DNA of 64,000 bases from Eunapius fragilis (GCA_963681505.1 OY811974.1:433189-497188), one strand, 5' to 3'; shown: positions 37,707-49,847, counted from the stretch's first letter. The notes: generated by a model from the sequence alone, not told the origin. Numbers and translations: made by a program.

Positions 37707-39766
37707 ACTTATTTTGACCTGTTGGGTATCATACAAGCTTTTGATACCTATGTATGGAGGTTCCTAGCTGTTGTAGCCAAATCCAGTATGCTTGCAAATT
37801 TAACCCACACTGACACTGTGTTGTTACATGCACATACAACACACACGCACACAAACACACACATACACACTCGCACGCACACACACACACACATACACAC
37901 TCGCACGCAGGGCATTTCTGATATAAATTCTACACAGAGGATTTGATAGGGTTAACCTTTAGTTCCTGCATCTATGGAATTGGTAGTAGGCAGCAGTGTG
38001 ATAAATCATCTGCTATTTGATTGTACAGAGTTAATTGGTTTTTATTTGTTTCTTAGATGTTGGTTTTGGTCTTACCCCTTCCACGATAACATCCACCAAG
38101 CTACGAATGGTACATTGCGTTGGTACACCATCAACTTTTTGATTCACTGGTCTCTTTTAAATAGGATGAAATGAAATCCATTTCAAGAAGATGGCAATCC
38201 TTTCCTGACACTACTCTTTCTGGATGATAATGACATGATGCTATGCAGTAGTCGTCGTTGATTATTACTTGTGGACTTTTGTGTATCAGTTGGTGCATTT
38301 AGAAGTGAAATGAGTATAAAATGTTTGATATCTACATCTATCCCTATTTCTGATGTGGGGCGGTGCATTGTATACAGTTGATAAACAATTGAGGGAGTTG
38401 AGACATTATGATTTAGGGCTTTGTATTCGAGGAGCAAATTTACGTGCACGCACATAGTTGTTTGCTGAGACATAGCATACCCCACCATCAATGGTGTATC
38501 CAGGATTTCAGCGAAGGGGGTGCTTCAGATCAGACCATAGATATCTACTCTAATATCTATGATCAGACTCAATATGGTAAGGGGGGGGGGGGGGGGGGCT
38601 TTAACCCCCAAGATTTTTGCACTTCAAATTTCTGAAGTCGTTATAATCAATTGTAAAGCGCTCGCTATTCAATAGATCATACAGTTGCCCTTTCATGTAA
38701 GGTACCTCCCCCTCTTCTGCTAAGCAACTCCCCCTCCCCCCCCTGCCTTTCGTATTGTGCCTGAAGTGTACACCTCCCCCACACCCACTGTCGTGATCCG
38801 TTTGAGATAATAAAGTGATGCCTTACTTCGCGCTTGCCTACCAGGGTTAGTATTTCAATATTCCACTGAACATCGAAAGTCAGCCGGCCATCAGTCTGAT
38901 CGAGGTTATTTATATTATTGGTGAGAGGATTATAATTGCACATAAACATTGTTAATTCGTTTAATAGTTAGTTAATCGACCCCCCCCTCCATAAAAAATT
39001 ACGTCAACTATGTAGTAATTAAGAAACATATCTTGAATTTAACTTCATAATCCATAAAAATCTGACACTCAAATTTTTATAGTGGAAAGAAAAAAAATTC
39101 CGCTATATGATAACATGTTATAGAATTCAATTTGGAATTTTTTTAATCAATGTCCTCCAATGTAAGGGGCATTTCTGGATATGTAAACGAAGAAGGGAGT
39201 ACCATTTTATTTGGTATAGAATTATTAAAAAAAAAATTGAATTATGTAGTGGTGAGTTATTAAAACTAAAAGTTCATTCTAAAAATTGTAGTGGTCTTTT
39301 AGCTTTGAATATTAACCAATAAAATTTCATGCTTTTTCAAGCTTCCATCCAAGTTTATCTGCTGGTTATAAATCTTGCACTTATCGTACATTATTGTCTT
39401 ACAATTGCACTGAGAGACCTTGTTATGGACAGATGCTGTTGGAGAAGAGACCTAGGACGCTTTGAAGAGAATGACTTCTTGTAGGAGTGCAAACATCCAA
39501 AGGTTCTCACAGTAGTGTTGCTACAGCTGTGGTCAAGGATTAGATTGGTGGTTAGGCGAAGCGATGGGAGCGAGGATACTGGGCCTAGTAGGAGATCCTG
39601 TTCCCGTAGACATCCAGAGTTTAAGACGCTCACCAGCGGTGGCACAAGGACGATAAGTAAAAACTTCGTGATCACCACTTAAGGGCAGAGTTGCTGTGGT
39701 GCTGCAGTTTGCTTCCAAATAGAAATGATCTAAACAGCATTCCATAGTCATCTCTTTCTGTTACAT

Positions 39767-39802
<36 letters not shown>

Positions 39803-39990
39803 CTATGTAAGTATACAAGTATGCATGCATTGGGCCACTTGGGTTATGATCTTCGCAATAGGTGTGCAAATTATATCATTTTGCAATCATTTGTAATGAC
39901 AAAAATTTACACTCATACAGCAGAAAGCTTATATGTAACAGCTTGATATAGTTATGACACAAGCAGATAAGGGTATAGAGTAAGCTCTCA
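37706..39990. other. Intergenic: satellite remnant, MITE fragments, AT-rich DNA
   Basis: A diverged satellite subrepeat lies at 37,706-37,920. A repeat fragment with a G-run (38,581-38,598) and C-rich stretch lies at 38,480-38,790. A (CA)n tract is at 39,766-39,798. The open minus-strand stretch at 39,391-39,678 shows no recognised domain and is not called. Confidence 0.5.
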
Positions 39991-40000
39991 GTGGCCTTGT

Positions 40001-42683
40001 CTAAGATGTGGGTTTCCTGAAGACACGAGCAGAACAACTAGAGTAGGCCACCATTGGACACCACTTTTGTGTGTGGATACTGCTCACAATGGCCTCATCA
40101 ATGGAAAATGGATCCTTTTCTGCTTTCAGCTGCATAGGATTCTCACCCTGGTGTGCCTCCACCAGCACATGCACAAACTGATATCTTTCCATGGGGTTAT
40201 TCCCTTTACTTACAGCCTTCTTCAGGTGATCACTGCGATTCTTTCGGAGCTTCTCTGCTGTGAAGCAACTAAGAGCCTCTTTTGCCTGGAACCCAAACAG
40301 GACTGGTTTACCATTTCCTATTGTGGGTAGGGCCAGCAGCCCATCAAACAAAAGGTTGTATTTGTGCATCCCATCCACCGATGAGGACCACCCCTCACTG
40401 TGTTGTGTGGGGGGTGGAAGAGGGGTGGGGCCCCAGTTATACCACTGTTTGCGAATAATTACATTCTCTTTCTGTTTCTTCGGAAGACACTCAAACTTCT
40501 CATGACCTCTGCACGCTGCACGAGGAAATATTGCCACTGGTGGGAGTTCAAAGACTGCGCCCCGAAGCGGTCGAAGTAGAATGTCCTTACCGATGGTGCA
40601 CTTGGAACCCAGAAATTGTTCAATTGATATACTCATTCCTTCTGGCATACTTGCTGCTCGACAGCGGTATGCAAGTAGCATGATCACCTCAAACAACTTT
40701 CCACACTCTTCATCACCTGGGGGGGCTGGCAATTCCTGAAGGGCTTGGACCAGCTTCAAAACATCTTTCACAAAATAGCACTGCACAGGGTCGTCTGTAA
40801 CCAATCCCTGAGCAAGTTGTTCAACAGCTTTTGGGCTCATGTATACTCGGTCCACCCCAGCGGTGTGGTCTCGTAGGATGCAGCACAGTCCAGCTGCATC
40901 TGCAAGGAGGGCAGCATGGAATCTGTGGCCAAATGCAGTTGTATCCTCATCAAATGGAACAGGCCAAAATAGGGCCTGCAATAGGTCGTAGCGATCCACA
41001 GGAGGTTTGTTCAATTGGCATGCTGTCAAGAATTTTTCACATTTAGACAAGAAACCAGAGTGGGCAACAAGTGGCACATCTTTTGTGTCACTTATTTTCT
41101 GTGGCTGCTTGGCTTGCATCAATGATGAAAGGACAAGGGAGTAGACACGTGCATTGTACTGCGAGCTCCAAAGATGTGTACGTGCAAGGGTGAGTGCTGG
41201 ACCACAGTATAAGTTCTTCAGCTTCCAATCATCACTCTCCACAGACAGTGGAGGAAGTGGCATATAGTACACAGGGCGATTTGATCCTTCTGTGATGCCC
41301 AAGGCAGGGTTGTATGCAGTATAAGCTGATGCACACACGTACAGTGCACCAAGCTTTGAATTACCCTTACGGTCTACCAGTGATGCTGTTGACAGCTCTA
41401 CTAATGCCTTCAATCCACTCACAGCTTCCTTGGACACCACACCTACCAGTCCTTCCTTCCCCAACTTTGCTAATTCATCGGCAGCAATCAGTAGGTTCTC
41501 TTCTGGCTTCAGCTCAAGGATGGCACGACATGTCCTCATAACTGTATACGATAAGTCTTGCTGCAGTGATTTCAACATCGGGAGGAGAGTGGCAGCAAAT
41601 TTCCGGAGAGATACAGGGCATTCCACACGACGACACACAGCCGAATACAGAATGCGCAAGAGAACACGAATTTCAGGAACCTCTGAAGTGTCACAGTCCT
41701 GATCAACACTCTTGATAATAGTGTCAGGAGGGATTCTTCCACCATTAAATGTGATATACAGTGTCTTTCCTCGTGGAACTTGAGGGGAAACATTGTTTTC
41801 AAAGTGCTGCATCGCCAGGAGAAGCTGAACAGTTTTCCCACTACCTGATGTGCCACAGTTGACCGCAATAGGCAGACGCTGAATTCCATCGTATAGCGTA
41901 ATCCAGTTATCTCCCATTCTCAACGAATCCTTCAATGCTCTGTCAAGAACATTGAGAGCTTGTTGACGATCATCCAGAGTTGGATTCAAATCTGTCCATC
42001 GTACATAATCAGAGTTCCATGTTTTGCGGATTCTCTCACTGGGCATGAAGTGTGTGACTGCATTGATCAGCTTCTTCGTTTCCTGTTCCATTGACAGGAC
42101 TGTGCCATCCTCCACTGGTTGGAGATCAACGAATGCACGAGATGAACCTGAGAGATCATCAACATCACACATCAACGTAGTACACATGCCCCAGTAAAGG
42201 ACGGACCATCGGTAAGGTTATGTATCTATCTATGCACAGGGTCCAACCCTTTACCTGTATTGCCATATTACGTGTGCACACATTTCATGCGCTATACACA
42301 CACATGGTTCTGGACAGTGCGATATATTCCCTCGCAACCTGCTCACACCATTCAACCGAACACTCACCCTCGGTAGCTTCAAGTACAGGACTACTCGTTC
42401 CCAGGGACGCCTGGGGAGGAGACGGCTTGTGAATGCTGCTGCCCCCAGCCCTCGACGGCTTCATCAGCCCGGCCTGTTCACTCGAGGTCGGCGCCACGCC
42501 TAGAGGACTGGCGAATGATTCGCTGCCGTTTCCTTCTCCCCCCGAGGATATCACGCGAGGTTTTTTAGCGGCTGGCGCCATATCTGGTTCGGGTCTAGAG
42601 CCGCTTGAACGCTGTTTCAGCGTGGTCGACTTTGAGTGGTCGTCCTGTCGCGATGTCCTCCTCATGGCTGTCACTCTCGGCAA
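40001..42683 (-). CDS. P-loop NTPase with nuclease-like C-terminus (Crinkler/RHS-like)
   Basis: Exon 2 (42,147 to 40,001) is a 728-codon open frame if read from its first Met at 42,187. A better model joins exon 1 (42,683 to 42,302; Ser/Pro-rich with the basic motif AAKKPR, a possible nuclear signal) through a 154-bp intron with donor GTGTGT and acceptor CTCTCAG, keeping phase. Numbered on the 728-codon frame: Walker A GTSGSGKT at 112-119, Walker B-like LLIAADE at 232-238. The C-terminal third has a helix KLFEVIMLLAYRCR (about 498-510), FDG at 614-616 and FGFQAKEA (632-638), which would fit the E, D, QxK pattern of restriction-like nucleases. Known Crinkler and RHS proteins pair such parts. 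The family call is inference; the intact frame is seen. A non-duplicated gene just left of copy B. Confidence 0.65.
42303..42683 (-). CDS. Exon 1 and start of intron of the NTPase gene
   Basis: Open from ATG at 42,683 (second Met at 42,665). Composition is rich in Ser, Pro, Gly and basic residues and then becomes helical (VEWCEQVAREYIALSR). The plausible donor follows ATGT at 42,302. The G+C content of this exon is higher than that of the flanks. Confidence 0.5.
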
Positions 42684-43689
42684 GGTAGTTCGTAGTGTGG
42701 TCCCTAAAGTCTGAAGTACATAGTCTTATGGGAACCCCAATAGACGCGCAGTGCTTATATATACCGCACGGCTGTTTTAATAATTGCATTCAAATTTGAA
42801 CAACAGGTCCGCGCCCACTATGAATTTTAAGTACCTAGCAACATGGCTCATTACTTCCATAGCAACGACAAGAGGTTTATGTACATGAAGATATCGTCGG
42901 TGTATCCGCGCGAGGTGGATATGATAAAGATGACTTTGAATAGCGCTAGAGAGTCGTGCACTCTTCTTTCTTCTGCAGCTGCAATGTGTGGCGAAATATT
43001 CAGTAGCGGCGGGAGGGGGTGGGTGGGGGGTGGGGTGGGGTGGTCATATGCCCCCGGGCGCCGGTCGAGGAGGGGGGGGGGGGGGGGTGGCGCCGTCAGG
43101 ATGTAATTCTAAGTTGTGTAACAAAAATAAACAAATTTTGACGAGGAACGAGCGGTTATAGCATGATCACTTTTCGCCCTAGCAAAACTGCTGAAAACAA
43201 TTTATATTTAATAGGTATAAATTAAAAGAATTACATTCAAAGGTTACAATCATTGCCACATAGCAATTGCTATTGATTAGCGTTAGCTTCTGGGGCGGAG
43301 CCCCAGACCCCGCTGGGGGAGCTTACAGCGCTCCCCCAGACCCCCTAGCTGCTGCTTTGTTTTGGCTCTTAACTATTGAAGTAGAGAGGCTAGGGGCGCT
43401 AATGTATTGTCCTGCCCCCGGGCTCTGATAACCCTCGCGCCGCCACTGGATATTCCACCAGACATGTGGTTCGAAATATCGGTTCTCCGTTGAGGTTCAG
43501 CATGGTTATGCTGCTGGAGTCCTAGGCACTACCAGAGATAATATATTATCTCTGGCACTACTATAGATTATTGACAGCACTGCATATGCGTATGTGTACA
43601 CGTGAAATTGCGGTTATGGTTCAAATTGCCGGGTCCCCAGTCTTGCCGAATGTTTTTTGACCATCCCCCTTTTAAAGGAGAAGAGGCGG

Positions 43690-43697
43690 TATAAAAG
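43690..43697 (+). promoter_or_regulatory. TATA box in left end of TTAA element
   Basis: TATAAAAG lies 14 bp inside the left end and about 200 bp upstream of the first plus-strand ATG. A matching box lies at the other end in the opposite direction. Confidence 0.55.
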
Positions 43698-43903
43698 GGC
43701 GTAGACTGCTCAATTTTTGACCGGCCAGCCGGTTTTAAGCGGCCAAATATGGCGTCCTGTGAACCGTATCCGGGTCCTGCTACACAGTGACACGTCTACT
43801 AAAACACACACAGTCCAGTAAAACTAATCGTTAAGCTCATAACTCGAACGCTTCCTTTGTACTATTAATGTAATTACCGGGCACGTGAAGATGACTGGTA
43901 AAT

Positions 43904-44738
43904 ATGGCGACAGCTGGATGTAGGTTCTCGCTTGGAATGACTTTCTCATCTGAGGCGGAGAAGGATGCTGTCAAACTCCGTGTAGACAGTGCCAGGCGTA
44001 TCCTTTTTCCTGATGAAAGTACCTCCCAAAGGCCAGATAATGCCGCCCTGTTGAATGCGATGCTGGACATTGTGCTTTCGATCCCATCGACGGCCCCCTC
44101 CACCATCCAGTCCACTCCTTCCTTCTTGGACACAGCCGGTACGTGTACTATACATTTATAAATGTGTCGAGGCCTAATAGCTTCATAACGTACAGTAGGC
44201 ATATCATACGCCGGTACGCGTATATGCACATACATGCATAGTTATAGAATAAAAGGCCGGCGTGCATTGGCTTTTATGCTGCCCTTTCTTATATAGGCAT
44301 GTACACAGGAGATGAAGACAAAGACGACCAGAGGCTCTGTGTGGTTGAGCACAAGGCTATTAGGTGTCTCTGTCAGGGCTTTGTACAGCAACACTGCTGT
44401 AGACCACGTCCCACTTGGCAGCTGGAGTCCTTTGTAAAGGTACATAAATCCTCCTATGCTGGTTGCATTCTGTTCGTTTGAATGTGTAGAAAGGAGGCAT
44501 TGTGCGAATTCGCTTTGTCTGCCCACACTGCAAAGTGGCTCGCACTTGGGCTTCTTCAAGAGTTCTTGCGGGTCACTACTTGGCAAGCCAAAAGCAAGTA
44601 GCTATGCTCATGTACTGCATAACATCTAGTAATATTTTTGCTTGCACTCCATGCATGCAGGCTCATCCATGCCTTTACCTGTGCTGGCATGTTGCCATCT
44701 CAGTTCATGAACTTTTGCAAGTTTGCAGAGATAGCTTT
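43904..44738 (+). CDS. TTAA element plus-strand protein, N-terminal exons
   Basis: Exons 43,904-44,138 (MATAGCRFSLGMTFSSEAEK), 44,297-44,439 (GMYTGDEDKDDQRL...WQLESFVK), 44,490-44,597 (IVRIRFVCPHCKVARTWASS) and about 44,662-44,738 (LIHAFTCAGMLPSQFMNF). Each internal boundary has GT/AG. CPHC and TCAG hint at a zinc-binding segment. The text resembles repeat-encoded proteins I associate with sponge and cnidarian transposons, but I cannot name the family. The last join is one base out of phase. The expected remainder is absent or decayed, so the product may be truncated. Confidence 0.45.
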
Positions 44739-45346
44739 GGCTTTATTTTTGCTCATATACTTTTATTAACTCTAAGCTTCCATCACGAAACGGGATAGGC
44801 TGCAGACTTGATTGTCCTGTCCTTTCACCTGTCGCTTGCCCTATACTGCTTGTAACCTTTACTCAGATCTGATGAATAGGTATCTTGGCATGTCATTTCG
44901 ATACATATGCTATCCACCCCTCCTGAGTTGTGATGGTCTATGACATGTCTGAGGTCATCCACAAATGCCGCAGGTAGACATCCAGAATCTTTAATGTTGT
45001 TATGTTTTTTTGGCAGCCACAGGTGTTAATTTATCCCTCTCTTTATATCTAAACAGTTCTTTTTAGAACTACCAGTATCAACAACAGATTTGCATTGTCT
45101 GCACTGCATCCAAAAGCACAAATGACAGGCATTTGTGGTGTTGGTATTACTATCAAAGCAATTTTCCCTGTAGACCTTGAACCAGTGGTTGCAGTTGTTC
45201 AATAGTATACTATATGACCCCGAAGCCTGCACTGGGACATTAGGAACTTGGTAAGTGGTGTGGCTTGAATGGACAGGGGGCTACTAAAGTGATGCCCTTT
45301 GTAAGCATAAACTACGATTGATAATACTTGTCAAAATTGACTTATG

Positions 45347-45626
45347 CAATGGCGTAGGAAGGAGCTTAAAAGTGTGTGTGTGTGGGGGTCCCCCTTGCGA
45401 TAGCCCAAATACAAGCAGGGGGGGGGGGGGGGGGGGGGGGGCCCTTGCAACGTAAGCTAAACCACTTATTAATAATTTAGGTAGTTAATTCACACATCGA
45501 AACATTCTGAGCAAAAGATAGGTTTCACTTGGTTTGTAATTTTAAAAAAGTACTACTGGTGTAAAAGTTGGGGGGCCAATGCCCCCCCCCCCCCCCCCCC
45601 CTGCTCCCCCTTTTCCTACGCCACTG
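45347..45626. mobile_element. CAATGGCGTAGGAA MITE inside the TTAA element
   Basis: A 280-bp element with ends CAATGGCGTAGGAA and TTCCTACGCCACTG and a core with a G-run (45,417-45,440) and a C-run (45,583-45,601). No clear TSD. Nested in the non-coding middle of the TTAA element. Confidence 0.7.
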
Positions 45627-45904
45627 TTGTGTCTTGCCTTCATGATTTTATTAAGTAAAAAGTGTATACGAAATTTAAACTCCATACTCATTTGTTTCCA
45701 CAACTTTCCCTTAGCATGGATGGTATAATTTTAACAAACATTCAAGAATCAGAGCATATTGGTCAGCAACATACATATACAAATAAATGAATACACTTGA
45801 ATGAATTTTTACATAAATGATGACTTATAACCTTTATACGGAATGCCCACTGGATTTGGAAACCTGCTTCTGATTTCCTATGTGGCAAAAAGATTATCAG
45901 TACA

Positions 45905-46620
45905 CTATCTTTTAGGTTACATGTTTTACATTTTGTACACATTTTGGCATTATCTCTCTTCTGTCTGAAGGGTGTGTCACCAATCCCTTCCTCATCAGGT
46001 ATGTTGGATGGTTCCACAACCCCAGGTCTCTCAATACCTGCCAGAATTGCAGATATAGTCTGTATCTCTTTCTGTCATTGGCTAGGGGCGGGGCAGCTCT
46101 CCCAGACAGGAACACTGGTGGCCGACGGATGATGCAGGGCCCAAACAGACAGTGAGGACAAGGAGGTTCATTCACAGTGCCGTCCATCATTGGTGGGTCT
46201 CCTCCTGGGTAACCTGATGGAGGAAGCCCACAAAGTGTATACTTGGGATGCTGTTGCTATGACAACCAAGCAGTTTACCTTTTGGTCGTTGCACTGAACA
46301 AGTATCTGAACTACCTTGGACTGTAAGTCATCTTGGTGCCCTGTACTGCTGCAGTTGGCGGCAGGCACTTGAAAGGTATCTTGGTGACTGGAGTTGGTGG
46401 CTGGCACTTGAAAGGTGTCTTGGCATGTCATTTCGATACATATGTTATCCACCCCTCCTGAGTTGTGATGGTCTATGACATGTCTGAGGTCAGCCACAAA
46501 TGCCTCAGGTAGGCATCCACTGGTACATTCAACCGCAACCTTGTGCATGAATAGAAGATGTGTAGGAATGTGGTTGATCACTAGTACATGTACATTGAGC
46601 CACAGATGAGTAAGAATGTG
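45905..46620 (-). CDS. TTAA element minus-strand protein with CPHC domain
   Basis: Two overlapping frames suggest spliced exons. The upstream one reads CTSGCLPEAFVADLRHVIDHH (with one interruption it continues to about 46,200). The downstream one (46,190 to 45,915) reads PPCPHCLFGPCIIRRPP and FWQVLRDLGLWNHPTYLMRK, then REIMPKCV. The CPHC...C...LxxLGLW...IxPxCV pattern occurs in repeat-associated metazoan proteins; I cannot give it a firm name. Part of the upstream exon is duplicated at 44,890-45,000. Confidence 0.4.
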
Positions 46621-47689
46621 GTTGATTCTGGCTTGTGTATGAGTGTTTAATTTATTACTGTACATGTAAGTACTGCCATGTTTACATTGCATTGGCTTCT
46701 ATAGAAGGTGTTTACTTGTTAATGACTAAATGGGTTTGCTAAATTGTGTGCCTTATAAAAAACATATCCTTACCTTTATTCTAGGAATGGCACTAGATTC
46801 GGAAGACATATCCGACTATAAAAAATTCCAGCACGTGCAGATGTGGTTTCAGATTACTAGTGAATGTGTCTGCTGGAATCAGGGCTTCTAAAGTTTTTCT
46901 ACAGTGTATGTGTTTTTTGTGTTTTATTTGCTCGGTATACATTATGTACAAGACACAAGCCGTGCACAGGTCTGCTGGAATCCGTGCACAGGCCCAACGC
47001 AATTTCACATCATGACCGAACCATTCATTTGGGTACATATGATATGGAAATGCCAAGGTATAGGAACTATCAAAAGGCGATAGAAATTCGGTCATGAAGC
47101 ACATCGAAATTGGATGCCACAACCCACGAATGTTTGCAGGTCTTTGTCACGCGCGCACGTGATAATTTGCCTTCGAGCCAAGCTCACCTTTGAAACTGAC
47201 TTAAAGCCTCACAGAGCTTGCAACAGTGATCACTATAGTACGCTATGTTTGTTTTGTTCGTTTATACCTGGCCTGGGTGATGGTAATATAAGAAGGCGTA
47301 AGAGTAAGAGAGACGTATGCGATTTACAGCGCACATCGTTACCGCTTTAAGTAACCGTTCTAGTACTCGGTGAACAGATTCGACGATGAAAGTAAAAGTC
47401 TATATAGGATCAGTCGAGACTCAGTACAATGAACTAGGCCTATAGAGTACTCGCACGTCCTGTTGTAGCGCACAACGTACGTGTGGCATGGATCGCAGAG
47501 AACTCGATCACGATCGGCCTATACTGGTGTACTTCTTTTGTGAAAAGCTACATAGATAACCAATTGCCTCTGTGTTTTTTTGGTCCAAAAAGTAACAGGG
47601 TAACCGATTGAAAACGCAAGTACAAAACGACGAACCTTTCGCCATTTAGTCATGACGTATTTGGGGGAAGTCCCCGAGCAGTCTAGCGC

Positions 47690-47697
47690 CTTTTATA
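47690..47697 (-). promoter_or_regulatory. TATA box in right end of TTAA element
   Basis: On the minus strand TATAAAAG lies about 60 bp inside the right end, followed by the shared TAGACTGCTC. It points inward, toward the minus-strand coding pieces. Confidence 0.5.
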
Positions 47698-47854
47698 GCG
47701 GGTTCTGCGCATCGGTTCGCGCAGCGCAATCGTAACTATTTACGTGGCAACTTCTCCTTTAAAATTATCGATCAAGGCCATCTAGTATCGGAACCTACGC
47801 GAGTAGGTTTCGGAACCTACGCGAGTAGGTTCCATATAGGAATCCAACAGTATC

Positions 47855-48100
47855 ATGAATGTCATTAAAAAAACGTCACTCACGTCTAGCGGGACATTTA
47901 AGAATCGGGTCACTTCGCTCTTAGTGGCATTCGAGCGATATAAAAAAGGACAACAGTTCTGCGTTGTATTTGTGTCACAAGACGGTGTACTTTTAGAGAA
48001 CAAAAAAACTCGTCCCCATCGTCCGTACCCAGTCCCACCTAAAATTTCTCCTCCGTCGGCTTCTTATTCTTCTTCTTCTTCTTCCTTCCGGAGAGTATAA
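47855..48100 (+). CDS. Small ORF of the dispersed repeat (81 codons)
   Basis: Reads MNVIKKTSLTSSGTFKN, KKGQQFCVVFVSQDGVLL and a Ser-rich C-terminus coded by TTC/TCT repeats. The same protein is encoded at 363-118 (minus). Two more diverged copies keep the register but contain stops. No known domain is recognised. It could be the first exon of an element protein. Confidence 0.35.
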   Translation: MNVIKKTSLTSSGTFKNRVTSLLVAFERYKKGQQFCVVFVSQDGVLLENKKTRPHRPYPVPPKISPPSASYSSSSSSFRRV

Positions 48101-48225
48101 CGCACGACAGGAACGTTTGTATAGCATGCCAAGTGTACCAATCGCTTCAGGATGCGTCCGCAGGTTATCTTCGGGGGTCTGTTAGACGCCTAACTGTTCG
48201 GGCAATTAACTAAAGCGAATAGTAC

Positions 48226-49236
48226 CTCATTTGGTATTCGGTTAAAAATACCCAATTACATCAGCTAGCTATTTTTAAATGCAATAATAGCCACGTGTCG
48301 TGGGCGTGATTCAAATTCCGCACGCTGTGGAATAGGTATACGCACTGAATCCAAGAGCCTTTTCGGGTCCCTACGGCTCCATGTATAAATGTCCAACCAT
48401 AATGCCAAATGGTTGAGAAACGGAATGGATCAGCGATAACGTTATAGGAAGGCTCCTGACGAATATTCAAGGTATCATTTTCTGCATGACGCCTGTGCGT
48501 TACTCTCAACTCTTATCATTCGTTACGCAGCTTGAAATGAAAGCCAAAACCACCATACACGTAAGTACCCGACACTATCGCATATAATTGTTTTGACCGA
48601 ATTGATTTCTATACTATAGCTTCTTATATAGCATAACTTTCGAATTCTGTCGGTGGAACTACATACGCGATCAGATACTACGGTATACAGTCTACAGCAG
48701 ATAATGTGAAGCAAGAGGCTCCAATTAGAATGTGTCTCCCCCACACCACCGCCCTTACAGAAAAAAAACCCGGCAACAACTAGCCACTCGTACACCTACA
48801 GATATGCCAAACGAGTGCAATACAAGACACGACAAGGTGTCAAGCGCGCTACTGAAAGGACCATCAAAGCGACCACCCCGAAGGTGCGTTACACCATGAA
48901 TGTTGGATCTGGACATAAATTATAGCATGAAAGGTGTATCGCTAAAATATTTTATGCAACAGTTACAGCGGAAGATATTGCATCTCTCTCCGTGCTGTTG
49001 TTTGAAATATGTGCACGCTGTTCGCTGACAACAATTTCGTAATAATGTTAATGTGTATTGTGGTGCATAATTTATATCTAATAGTATCAAAGTTGCTGAT
49101 GACAACGTATTGTGGTTTATCTGATAATAGCGTGAGATCAGTGGGTACATGTAATCTTTGTCTGATGTATTATATGGCTTCACTTGCCAGTGGAGGATTT
49201 GTTTTAACTAATGGTTGTTTAAATCACCTGTTTCAG
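48226..49236. other. Middle of composite repeat, no gene recognised
   Basis: No supported coding exon. Around 49,080-49,180 it matches 23,090-23,190 in inverse orientation. Confidence 0.45.
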
Positions 49237-49388
49237 GTCCAGGTCCAGGAGTGGTTCCATGTCCAGCTGCAGGATTAGCTCCACCTGCTCTACCTGCTAT
49301 ATATCCTGGATATACAGAAGTATATCCTGGTCCAGAATATACAGCAGTATATCCTATACAAGAGTACATGCTCCTGGGTTATAAATGA
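49237..49388 (+). CDS. Pro/Tyr-rich terminal exon (unrecognised)
   Basis: After the acceptor CCTGTTTCAG the frame starting at 49,239 gives PGPGVVPCPAAGLAPP, then four tyrosine-containing repeats (IYPGYTEVYPG, EYTAVYPI) and stops at TGA 49,386-49,388. The composition is low complexity and biased unlike its surroundings. No upstream exon was found. It may be the last exon of an element-borne or captured gene, or chance. Confidence 0.35.
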
Positions 49389-49562
49389 AATACTTGTACT
49401 TATTGTTTAAATAGTAATACTGTGTGTTTTAATGGTACACCCACACCTCAAAAAATTGCATGGCCACGAGATTCTAAAATAAAACTGTCATTTGACATAC
49501 TTGCTACATGGTTACTTTTCAAGAACTAAATACAATACTAAATCTACCAAAAAATGTAGGAA

Positions 49563-49847
49563 ACAAGTGATAAAAACATTCTCTATGCGAGAAGGTTGGT
49601 GGTATATAGGAATCAAAGGCGGTGGTGGTGTAAAAAGCAAGGGAACAAGGATTGTGATTGAAAAGGAAAAATTAAATAGACCTATATTAGCACACACAGT
49701 TAAACATGACGACATGCTGCTAATATAGGTCTATTTCTTTTTTCCTTTTCAATCACAATCCTTGTTCCCTTGCTTTTTACACCACCACCGCCTTTGATTC
49801 CTATATACCACCAACCTTCTCGCATAGAGAATGTTTTTATCACTTGT
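49563..49847. mobile_element. Palindromic MITE, copy 2
   Basis: A 285-bp inverted repeat, ACAAGTGATAAAAACATTCT to its inverse, sister to 22,647-22,910. Confidence 0.85.

Larger units (their letters stand above)
43676..47758. mobile_element. TTAA-class DNA transposon (Kolobok/piggyBac-like), 4,083 bp
   Basis: The ends AGGAGAAG and CTTCTCCT are flanked by TTAA (43,672-43,675 and 47,759-47,762); copy A has the single site at 3850-3856. The perfect TIR is short, but both ends share a subterminal block with TATAAAAG and TAGACTGCTC. The element has spliced coding pieces on the plus strand at the left and on the minus strand at the right. A TTAA target is used by Kolobok and piggyBac. No complete transposase is seen, so the exact superfamily is open. 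Confidence 0.8.

Noticed and set aside
39391..39678. 95-codon minus-strand frame as a retroelement remnant
   Set aside because: No reverse transcriptase or other motif could be recognised in any frame.
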